DNA from: an uncultured Candidatus Berkelbacteria bacterium
GTDB taxonomy: Bacteria > Patescibacteriota > UBA1384 > UBA12157
DNA: 40,766 bases
Direction: 5' to 3'
Assembly: GCA_903877885.1 (NCBI GenBank)
Contig: CAIRFN010000010.1
Coordinates: forward strand, 1-40,766
Shown: piece after piece, positions 21,570-30,591 of the stretch
Numbering within the stretch: position 1 is the first letter of the stretch
Layout: each line of letters begins with the position of its first letter
Position numbers and translations under genes: made by a program
Notes under the pieces: generated by a model
What the model was told of the DNA's origin: nothing
Databases searched by the model: none
Seen by the model: the letters and a program-made list of their open reading frames with translations, nothing else

Positions 21570-22046
21570 TTAAGAAAGAATTTTTTCTGGTGGCAAATCA
21601 CCTTTACCAATTTTTTTATAGAAATCAGTTAAGAAATCAAGTGTCTGATCGTAGAATCCGCCATGTTCTGAACAGTAATAGATCTGTGGATAAAGCAGCT
21701 TTACTCTGTTTATCATTTGGCGATCAAAAGTCAGTATTTGAGCATCAAATTCAATGCCGGTATTTACGATGATAAAGTCAGGAGTTTTAAGTAGAGAAAT
21801 ATTGATTACCATATCATGATATAAAAAATTCCATAGCTTTCTTTCAATCTCTGTTCGAGAAATTCCACCTTTTTTAATCAATGAAATAATAGTTTCATAA
21901 AAAACTAATGTTGGGATAATGACTTTGATATCATTTCGGTTCTTGATTAAGTGTTTAAAGATAAAAATAGCATCTTTGTGGAAAATATCATTTTCATCCA
22001 ATGATGCTATTAAAAAGCTACTGTCTTGCAGAACACAGTGTTTCAT
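21570..22046 (-). CDS. PIN-domain protein, probable type II toxin (VapC-like)
   Basis: PIN toxins are Mg2+-dependent RNases that cut RNA such as tRNA or rRNA. The 158-residue product starts C-V-L-Q-D-S-S-F-L-I-A-S-L-D, with the first catalytic Asp at 8. The conserved Glu is in F-Y-E-T-I (near 50). Further acidic residues lie in F-D-A-Q-I-L-T-F-D-R (near 118-126). This is the normal acidic set, so the enzyme may be active. Its start overlaps the upstream small gene by 29 nt, the usual toxin-antitoxin arrangement. The C-terminal 30 residues are an extension beyond a minimal PIN domain. Confidence 0.72.
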   Translation of the reverse strand: MKHCVLQDSSFLIASLDENDIFHKDAIFIFKHLIKNRNDIKVIIPTLVFYETIISLIKKGGISRTEIERKLWNFLYHDMVINISLLKTPDFIIVNTGIEFDAQILTFDRQMINRVKLLYPQIYYCSEHGGFYDQTLDFLTDFYKKIGKGDLPPEKILS

Positions 22047-22203
22047 TACTATTACCGTATCTTAACTCTAAAAGAATTTTCTGTACACTTTTCTTATTTG
22101 AGCTTGTACCGCTATTCATTAAATAATTTTTGAGTTCTCTCGGCGGGTTTTTAGCGGCATCGGTTTTAGCTAATCTTAATTGTTTTTTTAGTGTTTTTGT
22201 CAT
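22018..22203 (-). CDS. Putative antitoxin of the PIN toxin (61 aa)
   Basis: The protein is small and basic, with a Lys-rich N-terminus (M-T-K-T-L-K-K-Q-L-R-L-A-K-T-D). No DNA-binding fold is obvious. The coupling with the PIN gene (29-nt overlap) and its size and position suggest an antitoxin. Frame and start are supported by the lack of alternatives and the downstream overlap. No strong ribosome site precedes the ATG at 22203. Confidence 0.5.
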   Translation of the reverse strand: MTKTLKKQLRLAKTDAAKNPPRELKNYLMNSGTSSNKKSVQKILLELRYGNSNETLCSARQ

Positions 22204-22353
22204 TGTGATTTAAATATACCACAAAAAGTTATTAAAAAAAATAGTAAATTTAATTATTGATTTTTTGTAATTTCTATTCGAAGTATGAATCGGGTGATGA
22301 TATTTGGTAATTAATATAAAGTCAAATTTTATATAGCCTGTGGAGAAATCCGC

Positions 22354-22397
22354 GGGTTTTTTAAACCCTTACAATCACACAAAAAATCGGCTAAAAT
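22354..22397 (+). promoter_or_regulatory. Promoter for the 22404 operon, apparently leaderless
   Basis: TTACAA (22369-22374) and TAAAAT (22392-22397) are 17 bp apart. Transcription would start near 22404, which is the first base of the ATG, and no ribosome site is present. The palindrome GGGTTT-TTT-AAACCC (22354-22368) abuts the -35 and may be an operator or the end of a terminator. Confidence 0.5.
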
Positions 22398-22403
22398 AAA
22401 TGT

Positions 22404-24710
22404 ATGCAGAATAAGTATAAATTACTCTTGGTAATTTTGTTGCCAATCATTTTCTATTGCTTGGGTGTTTTTTGGGGTTGGGAAATTCCGATTGGGAAAA
22501 CCGAAAAAAACCAGGTCAAAAAAGATAATAATGTTTTGTATTCTTGGACTCTAACGACAAATCGGGTCGGCTTTGCCAAAAAGTTACCTGATCGTTTTCG
22601 GGTTTACACGCCAGCCAATGATCTGGTTTTTGATAGCACTAAAACCAAACCTTTTTTTAGTGATGGCAAAGATTTGGCAAAATCGCAAATTAAAACCGCG
22701 CTTAGCAAAAACTCTGATCAAACAATTTTTAGCGAAACTTATACTTATCTTTTTGCTGAGGCTCAATTTGATTTTGTGCTTTACCCTGATCAAAAATATG
22801 TGGATCTAAAATCAACGGTTAAATACACGGCCGACAAAAATGTCGAATTTGAAGGTTTTCAAATCGATTTAAGCCAAAAAAATCCAATTTCCTATCTTGA
22901 CGAAACTTATCAAATCCAAAAGCTAACCAAGCCAGTATTGATTAGTCAATGGACTTCGCATCTGATTGAATCTAAAGGTTTAACCATTACTGATAATTCG
23001 GCCGAAGTGATGGCTCTAATTAAATCTCCAACCGAAAATCAGGCTAAATTTTATAATTATTATGGGAAAACCCGCGAAAATGTTTACCGCCGCGATTACG
23101 CCAATGCAGCTAAGGCCGAACCAAAAATCGATCTCAATTTAAAACATAAAACTGGCGACATAGTCAATCTTGAAATTAGAGCTGATATCACAACTGACCA
23201 AATTCCAGCTTTAGCCTTTCGTTGGCCCTATGCTAAAGACTCGGTTTTAACCATGACAGCTCACGCTGATCTGGGTGGTTTCTTAAACGCTAAAAATGAT
23301 GCAGTTAATCGTCTGAATGCGGTTTTCTGGGGTACGAGCGATAAAACTGATCCTAATTATGGTGAGCAAGGAATTTTTGCTCATCATTTACGACTGACTA
23401 ACACTGTTTTTGCGGTTAACAATGATAATCAAAAGAGATGGTCGTATTATGGTAATCTTGAAGATACAAATTTCTTAAATACGGTGACGGAAATTTATCG
23501 TCGAGGAATTGATATCGGCGCGCATCGCTTAACTGATGACGGCATTGGTTTAGCTAAAGACCCAACCAGTAAAATTGCTTTAGCTTTTAAACTTTTAAAC
23601 CAATTTAACTCGACGGTTTGGATTGACCACAGTAATAGTGGTGATTGCATTAATACTCCAGAAAGAGAATTGTTGAGTGGTTGCGGCAGTCTCAAAAATA
23701 ACCCATTATATCTGATGGATTATTTATCCAAAGATAGTTGGAAATATGTTTGGGCCGGTGGTCAAGATAGTCAGAATCCTAATTATAAAAACGATTATCA
23801 ACTAAATGCCTTTTCCACATTTTTAAACGCCAGTCAAATTCTTTATTCTTATCAAGGTGCGAGTAATGGTTTAATTCCAGAAAAACTGATGATGTTTGCT
23901 TCAACCTTTGGTCGGCTGTCCAACCAAGATAAACTTTATACGGCAACAGATTTAGATCAATTGGCTCAAGCTAAGGGTTTTAACAATTCTCATACTTATT
24001 TGGTTAATTATGGTCCAGAAGTGATCAAAGGTTCTAAATCAAAACCGAATCCAAATCAACCAGACCCGTTAGCTACTGACACCTTAATTTGGACAATCAA
24101 TTCGCATTTGGAAGACGAGTTTGCCTTGTTAGAAAAATATCAATCTCAAGATAAAGTTTGGGTTCGCGATTTTACCACCGTAGCCGATTATCTTCAAGCT
24201 TGGAAGAAAGTTAAAGTCTTAGATTTTACAGCTCAATCGGTTACTATTCAAAATCAGGCAGAAACAAATATAGATGGTTTAACTTTGATTATTCCGAATC
24301 AGAAGATTAGCGCTGTTAGCGCTAATGGGGTATATTATCCATATATCCGTAATCAATATGTGGTTTTGCCGCGATTAAATGCTGGAGAAATTAGGAAGAT
24401 TGATTTTGAATTTGGCGACATTCGGACTGATTTACCGCAAATTACAAATTTTACTGATAAGCAAATTGCCATTACTGATGTTAGTTTTAACCAGACTGAT
24501 AAAATTTTAAAAATTAGCATAAATTCAACTGGCAAACTTGGTCAGGATTTAGTCGTTGATGACGCTGACATCTCGATTAAAATTCCTAATAATCAAAAGC
24601 CAGAAGTTTTAAGAGATGGCGCGACTTATTCAAATACGACTTTCACAGATCAAGTTTTAACGATTAAAACTGATACAAATCAACACAATTTTGAGGTTAA
24701 ATTAAAATAA
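22404..24710 (+). CDS. Large membrane-anchored extracytoplasmic protein, polysaccharide-deacetylase-like
   Basis: The 768-residue product has one N-terminal membrane helix (about 6-26), then a beta-rich region to about 265 and a central domain (about 270-590). This contains H-A-D-L-G-G-F, G-I-D-I-G-A-H-R-L-T-D-D and T-V-W-I-D-H-S-N-S-G. The spacing of these Asp/His motifs recalls NodB-type polysaccharide deacetylases and related (beta/alpha) barrels, but the classical motif is not exact. The C-terminal part is beta-rich. It begins the flippase operon and overlaps the next gene by 1 nt (TAATG). Likely a surface enzyme that trims or modifies the glycan; specificity unknown. Confidence 0.55.
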   Translation: MQNKYKLLLVILLPIIFYCLGVFWGWEIPIGKTEKNQVKKDNNVLYSWTLTTNRVGFAKKLPDRFRVYTPANDLVFDSTKTKPFFSDGKDLAKSQIKTALSKNSDQTIFSETYTYLFAEAQFDFVLYPDQKYVDLKSTVKYTADKNVEFEGFQIDLSQKNPISYLDETYQIQKLTKPVLISQWTSHLIESKGLTITDNSAEVMALIKSPTENQAKFYNYYGKTRENVYRRDYANAAKAEPKIDLNLKHKTGDIVNLEIRADITTDQIPALAFRWPYAKDSVLTMTAHADLGGFLNAKNDAVNRLNAVFWGTSDKTDPNYGEQGIFAHHLRLTNTVFAVNNDNQKRWSYYGNLEDTNFLNTVTEIYRRGIDIGAHRLTDDGIGLAKDPTSKIALAFKLLNQFNSTVWIDHSNSGDCINTPERELLSGCGSLKNNPLYLMDYLSKDSWKYVWAGGQDSQNPNYKNDYQLNAFSTFLNASQILYSYQGASNGLIPEKLMMFASTFGRLSNQDKLYTATDLDQLAQAKGFNNSHTYLVNYGPEVIKGSKSKPNPNQPDPLATDTLIWTINSHLEDEFALLEKYQSQDKVWVRDFTTVADYLQAWKKVKVLDFTAQSVTIQNQAETNIDGLTLIIPNQKISAVSANGVYYPYIRNQYVVLPRLNAGEIRKIDFEFGDIRTDLPQITNFTDKQIAITDVSFNQTDKILKISINSTGKLGQDLVVDDADISIKIPNNQKPEVLRDGATYSNTTFTDQVLTIKTDTNQHNFEVKLK

Positions 24711-26230
24711 TGGAAAATAAATCGCTTAAAAAATATTTTGTCGCTTTAACTAAAGACAGTGTTATTTATGGTTTAGGCAATGTTGTTTTGAAGCTTTTGG
24801 CAATTGTAACCGCCCCAATTTTAACTCGAATTTTTGTACCAGCAGAATATGGTATTTTAAGTTTAATCGCCTCAATTATTTCTTTTTTAAGTTTATTTTT
24901 AATGTTCGGCATGGATACTTCACTTTTCTTACGGGTCAATGAATACAAAAACGAAAAAAAAGCAGTTGTCTCCAGTGGTTTTTGGTTTTTGGTGGGTTGG
25001 GGCGTATTTCTAACTGGAATCTGTATTTTATTTAGTCGTTCGATTGCCAATGCCGCTTTCCATAGTCCGACAACAGCGATTTTCTTTACTTTAGCTTTTA
25101 TCACAGCTTTCTTTACTTTACTGACCAACTACGTCAAAACCGTTTATCGGTTGGAATTTAAGGCTAAAACTTTTGCCATCACTACTGCGATTGGTGCGGT
25201 TTTGATTACTGCTTTAAGTATTGGATTGATTTTCCCTTGGGGCGTTTTCGGTTACTTTTTTGGTACTTTATTAGGTACGGTTTTGACTTTTTTCCTTTCG
25301 ATTTATTTAATTCGCGAAGATTTTCAATTTAGTTGGAAGTGGTCACATGCTAAAGATATGGTTCTAGTCGGTTCAATGTTAGTACCAGCATCGCTTTCAT
25401 ATTTTGTTTTCGATCTGTCTGATCGATTTTTTGTCAATCATTACTGGAGTTTAACGGAGCTAGGCTTATATGCTATGGCTATCAACGTTACCAGTATTTT
25501 ACCGTTTTTTTCTATGACTTTGAGTCGCGCTTGGTTACCAATGATTTTCAATCTTCATAGTGAAGAAAAAGACGTATTCGATGAATTTGTGCCTCGAGTT
25601 TTCGTCTATTATCTGGCTTTTTTTATGGTACTGGCAGTCGGGATTTCCTTCTTTGGTTTAGAAATTTTGAAGATTTTGACTGTGGCGAAATATTATCCGG
25701 CCGCCAAAGCAGTGGCGCCCTTGGCTTTAGCTATGGTTTTTGCAGCCACAATGCAAATTACGTCGGTCGGAATTTATTTAACCAAAAAAACCAAATTAAT
25801 TGCGGTTTGCTCCGGGTTAGCTGCTATTATCAATACTATTTGTAATTTTCTTTTAATTCCTAGATTTGGAATGATGGGTGCAGCCTGGGCAACCGCTTTA
25901 AGTTATTTTTTCTTAACCGGCGCTTATTTATGGTATAGCCAGCGTTTAGTTTATATTAAGATTGACTGGTTAAAAGTTGTAAAGATTGTTCTATTAGGTT
26001 TGATAGTAGTGGTTTTAGCGCCAATGACTTGGCAATTCAGTTTCGGGGTTAACTTAGTAATTAAAATCATTGAAGCCATTATTTTCTTGGCGATGTTGTT
26101 AGTTTTTGGTATTATTGAACCTAGCGAAATTAATAGTATCAAGAAACTTTTTATTGGCGGATTCAATAAGAAACATCAAACTAATGAAGAGGAAGACGTT
26201 GAGGCGGAGAATTCGCCAATTTTAGATTAA
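24710..26230 (+). CDS. wzx: Wzx-type oligosaccharide flippase
   Basis: The 506-residue polytopic protein has about 12-14 hydrophobic helices, the length and profile of MOP/MATE-superfamily polysaccharide flippases. Typical features are D-S-V-I-Y-G-L-G-N-V-V-L-K-L near the N-terminus, P-A-E-Y-G-I-L-S-L and L-S-R-A-W-L-P-M-I-F. Such proteins move undecaprenyl-linked oligosaccharide units across the membrane. It is translationally coupled to the preceding gene. The acidic C-terminal tail (E-E-E-D-V-E-A-E) is cytoplasmic. Confidence 0.85.
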   Translation: MENKSLKKYFVALTKDSVIYGLGNVVLKLLAIVTAPILTRIFVPAEYGILSLIASIISFLSLFLMFGMDTSLFLRVNEYKNEKKAVVSSGFWFLVGWGVFLTGICILFSRSIANAAFHSPTTAIFFTLAFITAFFTLLTNYVKTVYRLEFKAKTFAITTAIGAVLITALSIGLIFPWGVFGYFFGTLLGTVLTFFLSIYLIREDFQFSWKWSHAKDMVLVGSMLVPASLSYFVFDLSDRFFVNHYWSLTELGLYAMAINVTSILPFFSMTLSRAWLPMIFNLHSEEKDVFDEFVPRVFVYYLAFFMVLAVGISFFGLEILKILTVAKYYPAAKAVAPLALAMVFAATMQITSVGIYLTKKTKLIAVCSGLAAIINTICNFLLIPRFGMMGAAWATALSYFFLTGAYLWYSQRLVYIKIDWLKVVKIVLLGLIVVVLAPMTWQFSFGVNLVIKIIEAIIFLAMLLVFGIIEPSEINSIKKLFIGGFNKKHQTNEEEDVEAENSPILD

Positions 26231-26253
26231 TAATTAATAAACGAAAGGATAAC

Positions 26254-27243
26254 ATGACTCTAGATGAAGCATTTGACAAATTTAAGATTAAGTACAAAAA
26301 AGCGATGGTGACCGGTGGAGCAGGTTTTATTGGTTCTCATATCTGTGAGGCTCTGGTGACGCGCGGGTTTGAGGTGATTTCAATTGACGATTATTCAGCT
26401 GGCAAAGATATGAATTTAGAGCATTTAAAACAATATCCAAATTTTGAGGCAATTAAATGTGATGTGACGGATTTGGAAAATTTAGAAAAAGCGTTTAAAG
26501 GTGTAGATGTGGTTTTTCATGAAGCTGCGAGCAAGAAAAATATTTGTTTAAAAGATCCACGCCGCGATTTACAAGTTAACGGCGGCGGCGCTTTTAATAT
26601 GGCTGAACTTTGTGTTAAACATAAAGTTAAAAAGCTGGTCCATGCTTCGACCGGTTCAGTATACGGTGAAGCCGTCAAATTTCCTCAAGATGAGAATCAT
26701 CCTTTAAATCCGGTTTCTTATTATGGCGTTTCCAAATTAGCTGGTGAAAAATACGTGGGTGCTTTTCACCATTTATATGATTTAAATACGACGGTTTTGC
26801 GATATTTTCATGTCTATGGCCCGCGTCAAGAATTTAGTGAATATGGTGGTGTAGTTTCAATTTATGTGCGAAATCTTATTAATAGTGAGCCGCCAACAAT
26901 TTTTGGCACCGGCGAACAAGAACGATCTTTTACACACGTGAATGATGTGGTCTTGGCTAATATTGTAGTGGCTGCTTCTGACGAAACTAACGGTGAAATT
27001 TATAATTGCGCATCTGGTTTAAAAGTGACGATTAATGAATTAGCAGAATCGGTTTTGGAATATTTTAAATCGGATTTAAAACCTGTTCATGAGGATTGGT
27101 TAGTTGGGGATATTAAAAAATTCCAAATTGATAATTCTAAAATCAAAGCTTTGGGTGTGGAATTTACGACCGATTTTAACCAAGGTTTAACTCAAACTAT
27201 CGATGAATTAAAAGAATACATTGCCAATGCCCAAAAATCATAA
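26254..27243 (+). CDS. Extended SDR nucleotide-sugar epimerase/dehydratase
   Basis: The 329-residue protein carries the NAD(P) motif T-G-G-A-G-F-I-G-S-H (about residues 20-29) and the catalytic set S-T-G-S-V-Y-G-E with Y-Y-G-V-S-K (near 145-165). R-Y-F-H-V-Y-G-P-R-Q-E-F follows. These features fit UDP-glucose 4-epimerase or UDP-glucuronate-type epimerases, and the sequence alone does not settle the substrate. An extra 18 residues precede the usual start. AAAGGAT lies before the ATG. It overlaps the next gene by 17 nt. Confidence 0.78.
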   Translation: MTLDEAFDKFKIKYKKAMVTGGAGFIGSHICEALVTRGFEVISIDDYSAGKDMNLEHLKQYPNFEAIKCDVTDLENLEKAFKGVDVVFHEAASKKNICLKDPRRDLQVNGGGAFNMAELCVKHKVKKLVHASTGSVYGEAVKFPQDENHPLNPVSYYGVSKLAGEKYVGAFHHLYDLNTTVLRYFHVYGPRQEFSEYGGVVSIYVRNLINSEPPTIFGTGEQERSFTHVNDVVLANIVVAASDETNGEIYNCASGLKVTINELAESVLEYFKSDLKPVHEDWLVGDIKKFQIDNSKIKALGVEFTTDFNQGLTQTIDELKEYIANAQKS

Positions 27244-28324
27244 ACAATTGAATGATTGCGGTATTTTCGTTGGCTTTAATGGGGCTGGCGCTGCTGGTAT
27301 TTTTGCCTATACCCGAGTTTTAAAAGCACGGGGTTTTAAGATTGATTTTTTTGGAATTAATGAAATTTATTTTAATCAACAGGTTGATATTTTGTTAAAA
27401 TTTCCGAAAAATCCTTGGCAATCATTTAAGGCGCGTTGGAAACTATTTTTTGAATTTTTACCGAAATACGACATTTGGCATTTTAATTATTCGCAAACCT
27501 TATTTTTCTATCCTTTAAATATTTTATTATTAAAATTATATGGCAAGAAAATTGTGGTGACTTTTCGTGGTTCTGATGTGGAAACTAATCTAGATTTTAC
27601 CAAGACCAACCCAGTGATTAAAGCCCATAAAAAAGACTGGCCGAGTTATTTTAAAAATTTCCATCATCTGACTTGGTCAGCTAAAACGGCTAAAAAAATC
27701 CGAACTTGTTTTTTAACCTTTTTTTCCGATGCTAAAATTATTAATGGTCCCGGTTTGGCTAGTTCTGTTCCTGGTTATGACTTAATCATCCCTTATGCCC
27801 GAGATCTAGAAAAAGTTAAAAAATTTAGAACGTTTAGACAATCGACATTAGAAAACAGAAAACTTATTGTTCTACATGTACCCAGCGAACCAAAAGTGAA
27901 AGGAACTGATTACGTTAAGAGAGCTTTTGAAAATCTTGGGGTAAAATATCCAAATATAGAATTTAAAATTTCGGATTTTATGCCTTATAATGAATTACTT
28001 GAAGAAATGAGCAAAGCGGATATTATTATCGATCAACTTCTGGTTGGTTGGTACGGCGGCCAAGCTGTGGAAGCGATGACTTTGAACTGCGCTGTGATGT
28101 GCTTTTTAGAACCATCTTATCTGGAAAAAGTGCCGTTTAGCAAAACTATTCCGATTGCTAATACCAATGTTTTTACTTTTCAAGAAGATTTAGAGAAATT
28201 GATTAATGATTCAGAAAAAATTGCCGATCTTAAGCAACGTGGTCCGGAATTTGCTGACACTTATCATTCGGCTAAACATATCGCTGATGCATATCAGAAA
28301 GTATATGAAGAGGTTTTAAAGTGA
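27227..28324 (+). CDS. Glycosyltransferase, GT-B fold
   Basis: A 365-residue soluble protein starts at ATG 27227, inside the end of the SDR gene; a TTG two codons earlier is possible. The N-terminal half contains G-A-G-A-A-G-I-F-A-Y and W-H-F-N-Y-S, then V-V-T-F-R-G-S-D-V-E (typical of group-1 glycosyltransferases). The C-terminal nucleotide-sugar domain has V-L-H-V-P-S-E-P-K-V-K-G-T-D and W-Y-G-G-Q-A-V-E-A-M (a GT4-like E-A-M segment). The donor is unknown. Its last 4 bases overlap the GTG start of the next gene, so translation is coupled. Confidence 0.7.
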   Translation: MPKNHKQLNDCGIFVGFNGAGAAGIFAYTRVLKARGFKIDFFGINEIYFNQQVDILLKFPKNPWQSFKARWKLFFEFLPKYDIWHFNYSQTLFFYPLNILLLKLYGKKIVVTFRGSDVETNLDFTKTNPVIKAHKKDWPSYFKNFHHLTWSAKTAKKIRTCFLTFFSDAKIINGPGLASSVPGYDLIIPYARDLEKVKKFRTFRQSTLENRKLIVLHVPSEPKVKGTDYVKRAFENLGVKYPNIEFKISDFMPYNELLEEMSKADIIIDQLLVGWYGGQAVEAMTLNCAVMCFLEPSYLEKVPFSKTIPIANTNVFTFQEDLEKLINDSEKIADLKQRGPEFADTYHSAKHIADAYQKVYEEVLK

Positions 28325-30591
28325 AAAAAGTTTTATTTATTTCATATGGTTTTCCGCCAATGGGTGGCGGCGGTGTCTTCCGAATTACCAAATTTATCAA
28401 ATATTTGGCTGAGTTTGGAGTCGAAGCTAGGGTTTTGACGGTTAAGAACCACTTTTATCCTTATCAAGATGAAACTTTACTTCAAGAAATCCCCAACAAA
28501 GTTCAAGTTACTCGAATTAATTATAATGACCCGGCGTGTTGGATTAAGGCGCGATGGTGGCAATCTTTTTTGTTTTATGGATATTATCCTTGGTTTTCAA
28601 TTTCTGATCAACGGGTGTCCTGGATTAAACCAGCAATTGCCGCAGCAATTCAAATTATTAAAAAAGAGAAAATTGATACGATTTTCACTTCTTTTGCGCC
28701 GGCTTCAGATCATCTGATTGCTATGGAGGTTAAGCGTCAGACTGGAGTTAATTGGGTGGCTGATTTTCGCGATGAGTGGGCAAGTACTAACTATTTAACT
28801 ATTCCTACGCCGCTACATCGCGATTTAATCAAAGATTTAGAAGAACAAGTCGCAAAGACGGCTGATAAAATAATTACTGTCTCACCGCCTCTCACTGCCT
28901 ATTTCGCTAAAATATCCGGGAATAGACAGAAGTGCGTCACAATTACTAACGGGTTTGACTCGGAAGATTTTTCCGCCAAAATCGATTTACTAAAACGGGA
29001 TTATTGCCAGATTCTTTATGCCGGTACTTTTTATGGTGAGCGTAGCGCTGATACTTTTAATGAAGCTGTTTCCGAACTTAATTTGCCAGATCTAAAAGTC
29101 GAATTTATTGGTGGTAAAAACCAAGTTGAACACAGTGAATCGGTTAAGTTGCAGCAACAGGCCGATATTTTACTTTTGGTTTTAAGTCCTAACGATCGGC
29201 CAGCGGTTTTTACTGGTAAAATTTTTGAATATTTGGCAGCTCGTCGGCCGATTCTTTGTTTGGCGCCTAAAAATACGGCGGCGGCGCATCTAATTAATGA
29301 ATTGGGGATTGGTGTAGTAGTTGAGCCAACAGATAAAGAAGGAATTAAAAGAGTCATAAAGAGAATGTATGAAGCATGGAAAATTGGCGCTTTGGTTATT
29401 CCAAGAATCGATCTTAAACCATATGATCGTCGCTATTTGACCGAACGACTGGCAGGAATTTTTAAATCTTTACCAGAAATAAAAGCGAAGCTAATGTTGG
29501 TAGCTAATACCCTTCAACCGCAGGTTAGAAATTTGGCCGATTATTTAATCAAACAAAATTATCAGCTCTATTTTGTCAGTCTCGATGGCAGTAAAATTAA
29601 CAATGCTCAAAATTATTCTTTAGACCAAAAAAAACTAGTTAATTATTTTACTCCATGGTATCTGATAGCTGGATTTTGGCAAAAGTATCGAGCTTTGAAA
29701 AAATTGCGAAAGATTATCACCGAAGTTAAACCAGATCTAATTCATAGCCATGTTATTAATTTTGCCGGAATTTTAGCTTATTATTCGGGTTTTTCGCCAA
29801 CTATTGTAACTGCTCATGGTTCAGACTTGATGCAAATCGAAAAACAACCGAGTTTCGAGCAATTTCTAATTCGTAAAACAATCCAAAATGCCGATATCGT
29901 GACTGGTAATTCTATGGCACTGCATAAGAAAGCATTACAATTGGGAATTAACTCTAAAAAATGGCGCGAAGTTTATTTCGGGATTGATTTAGATATTTTT
30001 AAACCAAAAGATAGTTTTTCCTTAAAAAAAGAACTTAAATTCACAGATGAGAAAATTATTTTTTCGCCCAGAAGTTTAAAGCCAATCTATAATATTGATG
30101 TTTTGCTTAAAGCTGTAGCTGGATTGGGAAACAAGAATTGGAAATTGGTAATGATTAAGCGAAATCAGGATGAGAAATATTTTCAATATCTGAAACAACT
30201 AATTACGGAATTAAATCTCGAAGATAGAATTATCTTTTTGCTAAATGTTGACGCGCAAAAAATGGCTAATTTATATAATTTATCCGATGTAGTTGTCTCG
30301 ATTGCTCAATCTGATGGAGCTGCTTCAACATTTCTCGAAGCAATGGCTAGTGAAGCTAAAATTGTGGTATCTGATGTCGAATTTGTCAAGGAGTGGTCAG
30401 ATGGAAATTTTTGGGTGGTGCCGATTGGTGACGAACAGAAAACTACAGAAGCAATAGAAGAAGCCCTAAAAATATCCAAAACCGATTTTAGGTTATCAGG
30501 GCAAAAAAACCGCCAAATTATTGCTGATCGGGCGGAAATCAATTCAAGTTTTAAAAAATTCGAAGAGATATATGAGGAGCTGACTAAATGA
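28321..30591 (+). CDS. Fusion of two GT4-type glycosyltransferases
   Basis: The 756-residue protein starts at GTG 28321 (GTGA overlap). Residues 1 to about 385 form one GT-B enzyme: Y-G-F-P-P-M-G-G-G-G-V near the start, A-D-F-R-D-E-W, and later F-T-G-K-I-F-E-Y-L-A. Residues about 390-756 form a second: M-L-V-A-N-T-L, T-A-H-G-S-D-L-M, I-D-L-D-I-F-K-P, S-P-R-S-L-K-P and S-T-F-L-E-A-M-A-S-E. Both halves look complete, so this should add two sugars or act twice. It overlaps the following GT gene by 4 nt (ATGA). No stop or frame shift separates the halves. Confidence 0.8.
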   Translation: MKKVLFISYGFPPMGGGGVFRITKFIKYLAEFGVEARVLTVKNHFYPYQDETLLQEIPNKVQVTRINYNDPACWIKARWWQSFLFYGYYPWFSISDQRVSWIKPAIAAAIQIIKKEKIDTIFTSFAPASDHLIAMEVKRQTGVNWVADFRDEWASTNYLTIPTPLHRDLIKDLEEQVAKTADKIITVSPPLTAYFAKISGNRQKCVTITNGFDSEDFSAKIDLLKRDYCQILYAGTFYGERSADTFNEAVSELNLPDLKVEFIGGKNQVEHSESVKLQQQADILLLVLSPNDRPAVFTGKIFEYLAARRPILCLAPKNTAAAHLINELGIGVVVEPTDKEGIKRVIKRMYEAWKIGALVIPRIDLKPYDRRYLTERLAGIFKSLPEIKAKLMLVANTLQPQVRNLADYLIKQNYQLYFVSLDGSKINNAQNYSLDQKKLVNYFTPWYLIAGFWQKYRALKKLRKIITEVKPDLIHSHVINFAGILAYYSGFSPTIVTAHGSDLMQIEKQPSFEQFLIRKTIQNADIVTGNSMALHKKALQLGINSKKWREVYFGIDLDIFKPKDSFSLKKELKFTDEKIIFSPRSLKPIYNIDVLLKAVAGLGNKNWKLVMIKRNQDEKYFQYLKQLITELNLEDRIIFLLNVDAQKMANLYNLSDVVVSIAQSDGAASTFLEAMASEAKIVVSDVEFVKEWSDGNFWVVPIGDEQKTTEAIEEALKISKTDFRLSGQKNRQIIADRAEINSSFKKFEEIYEELTK

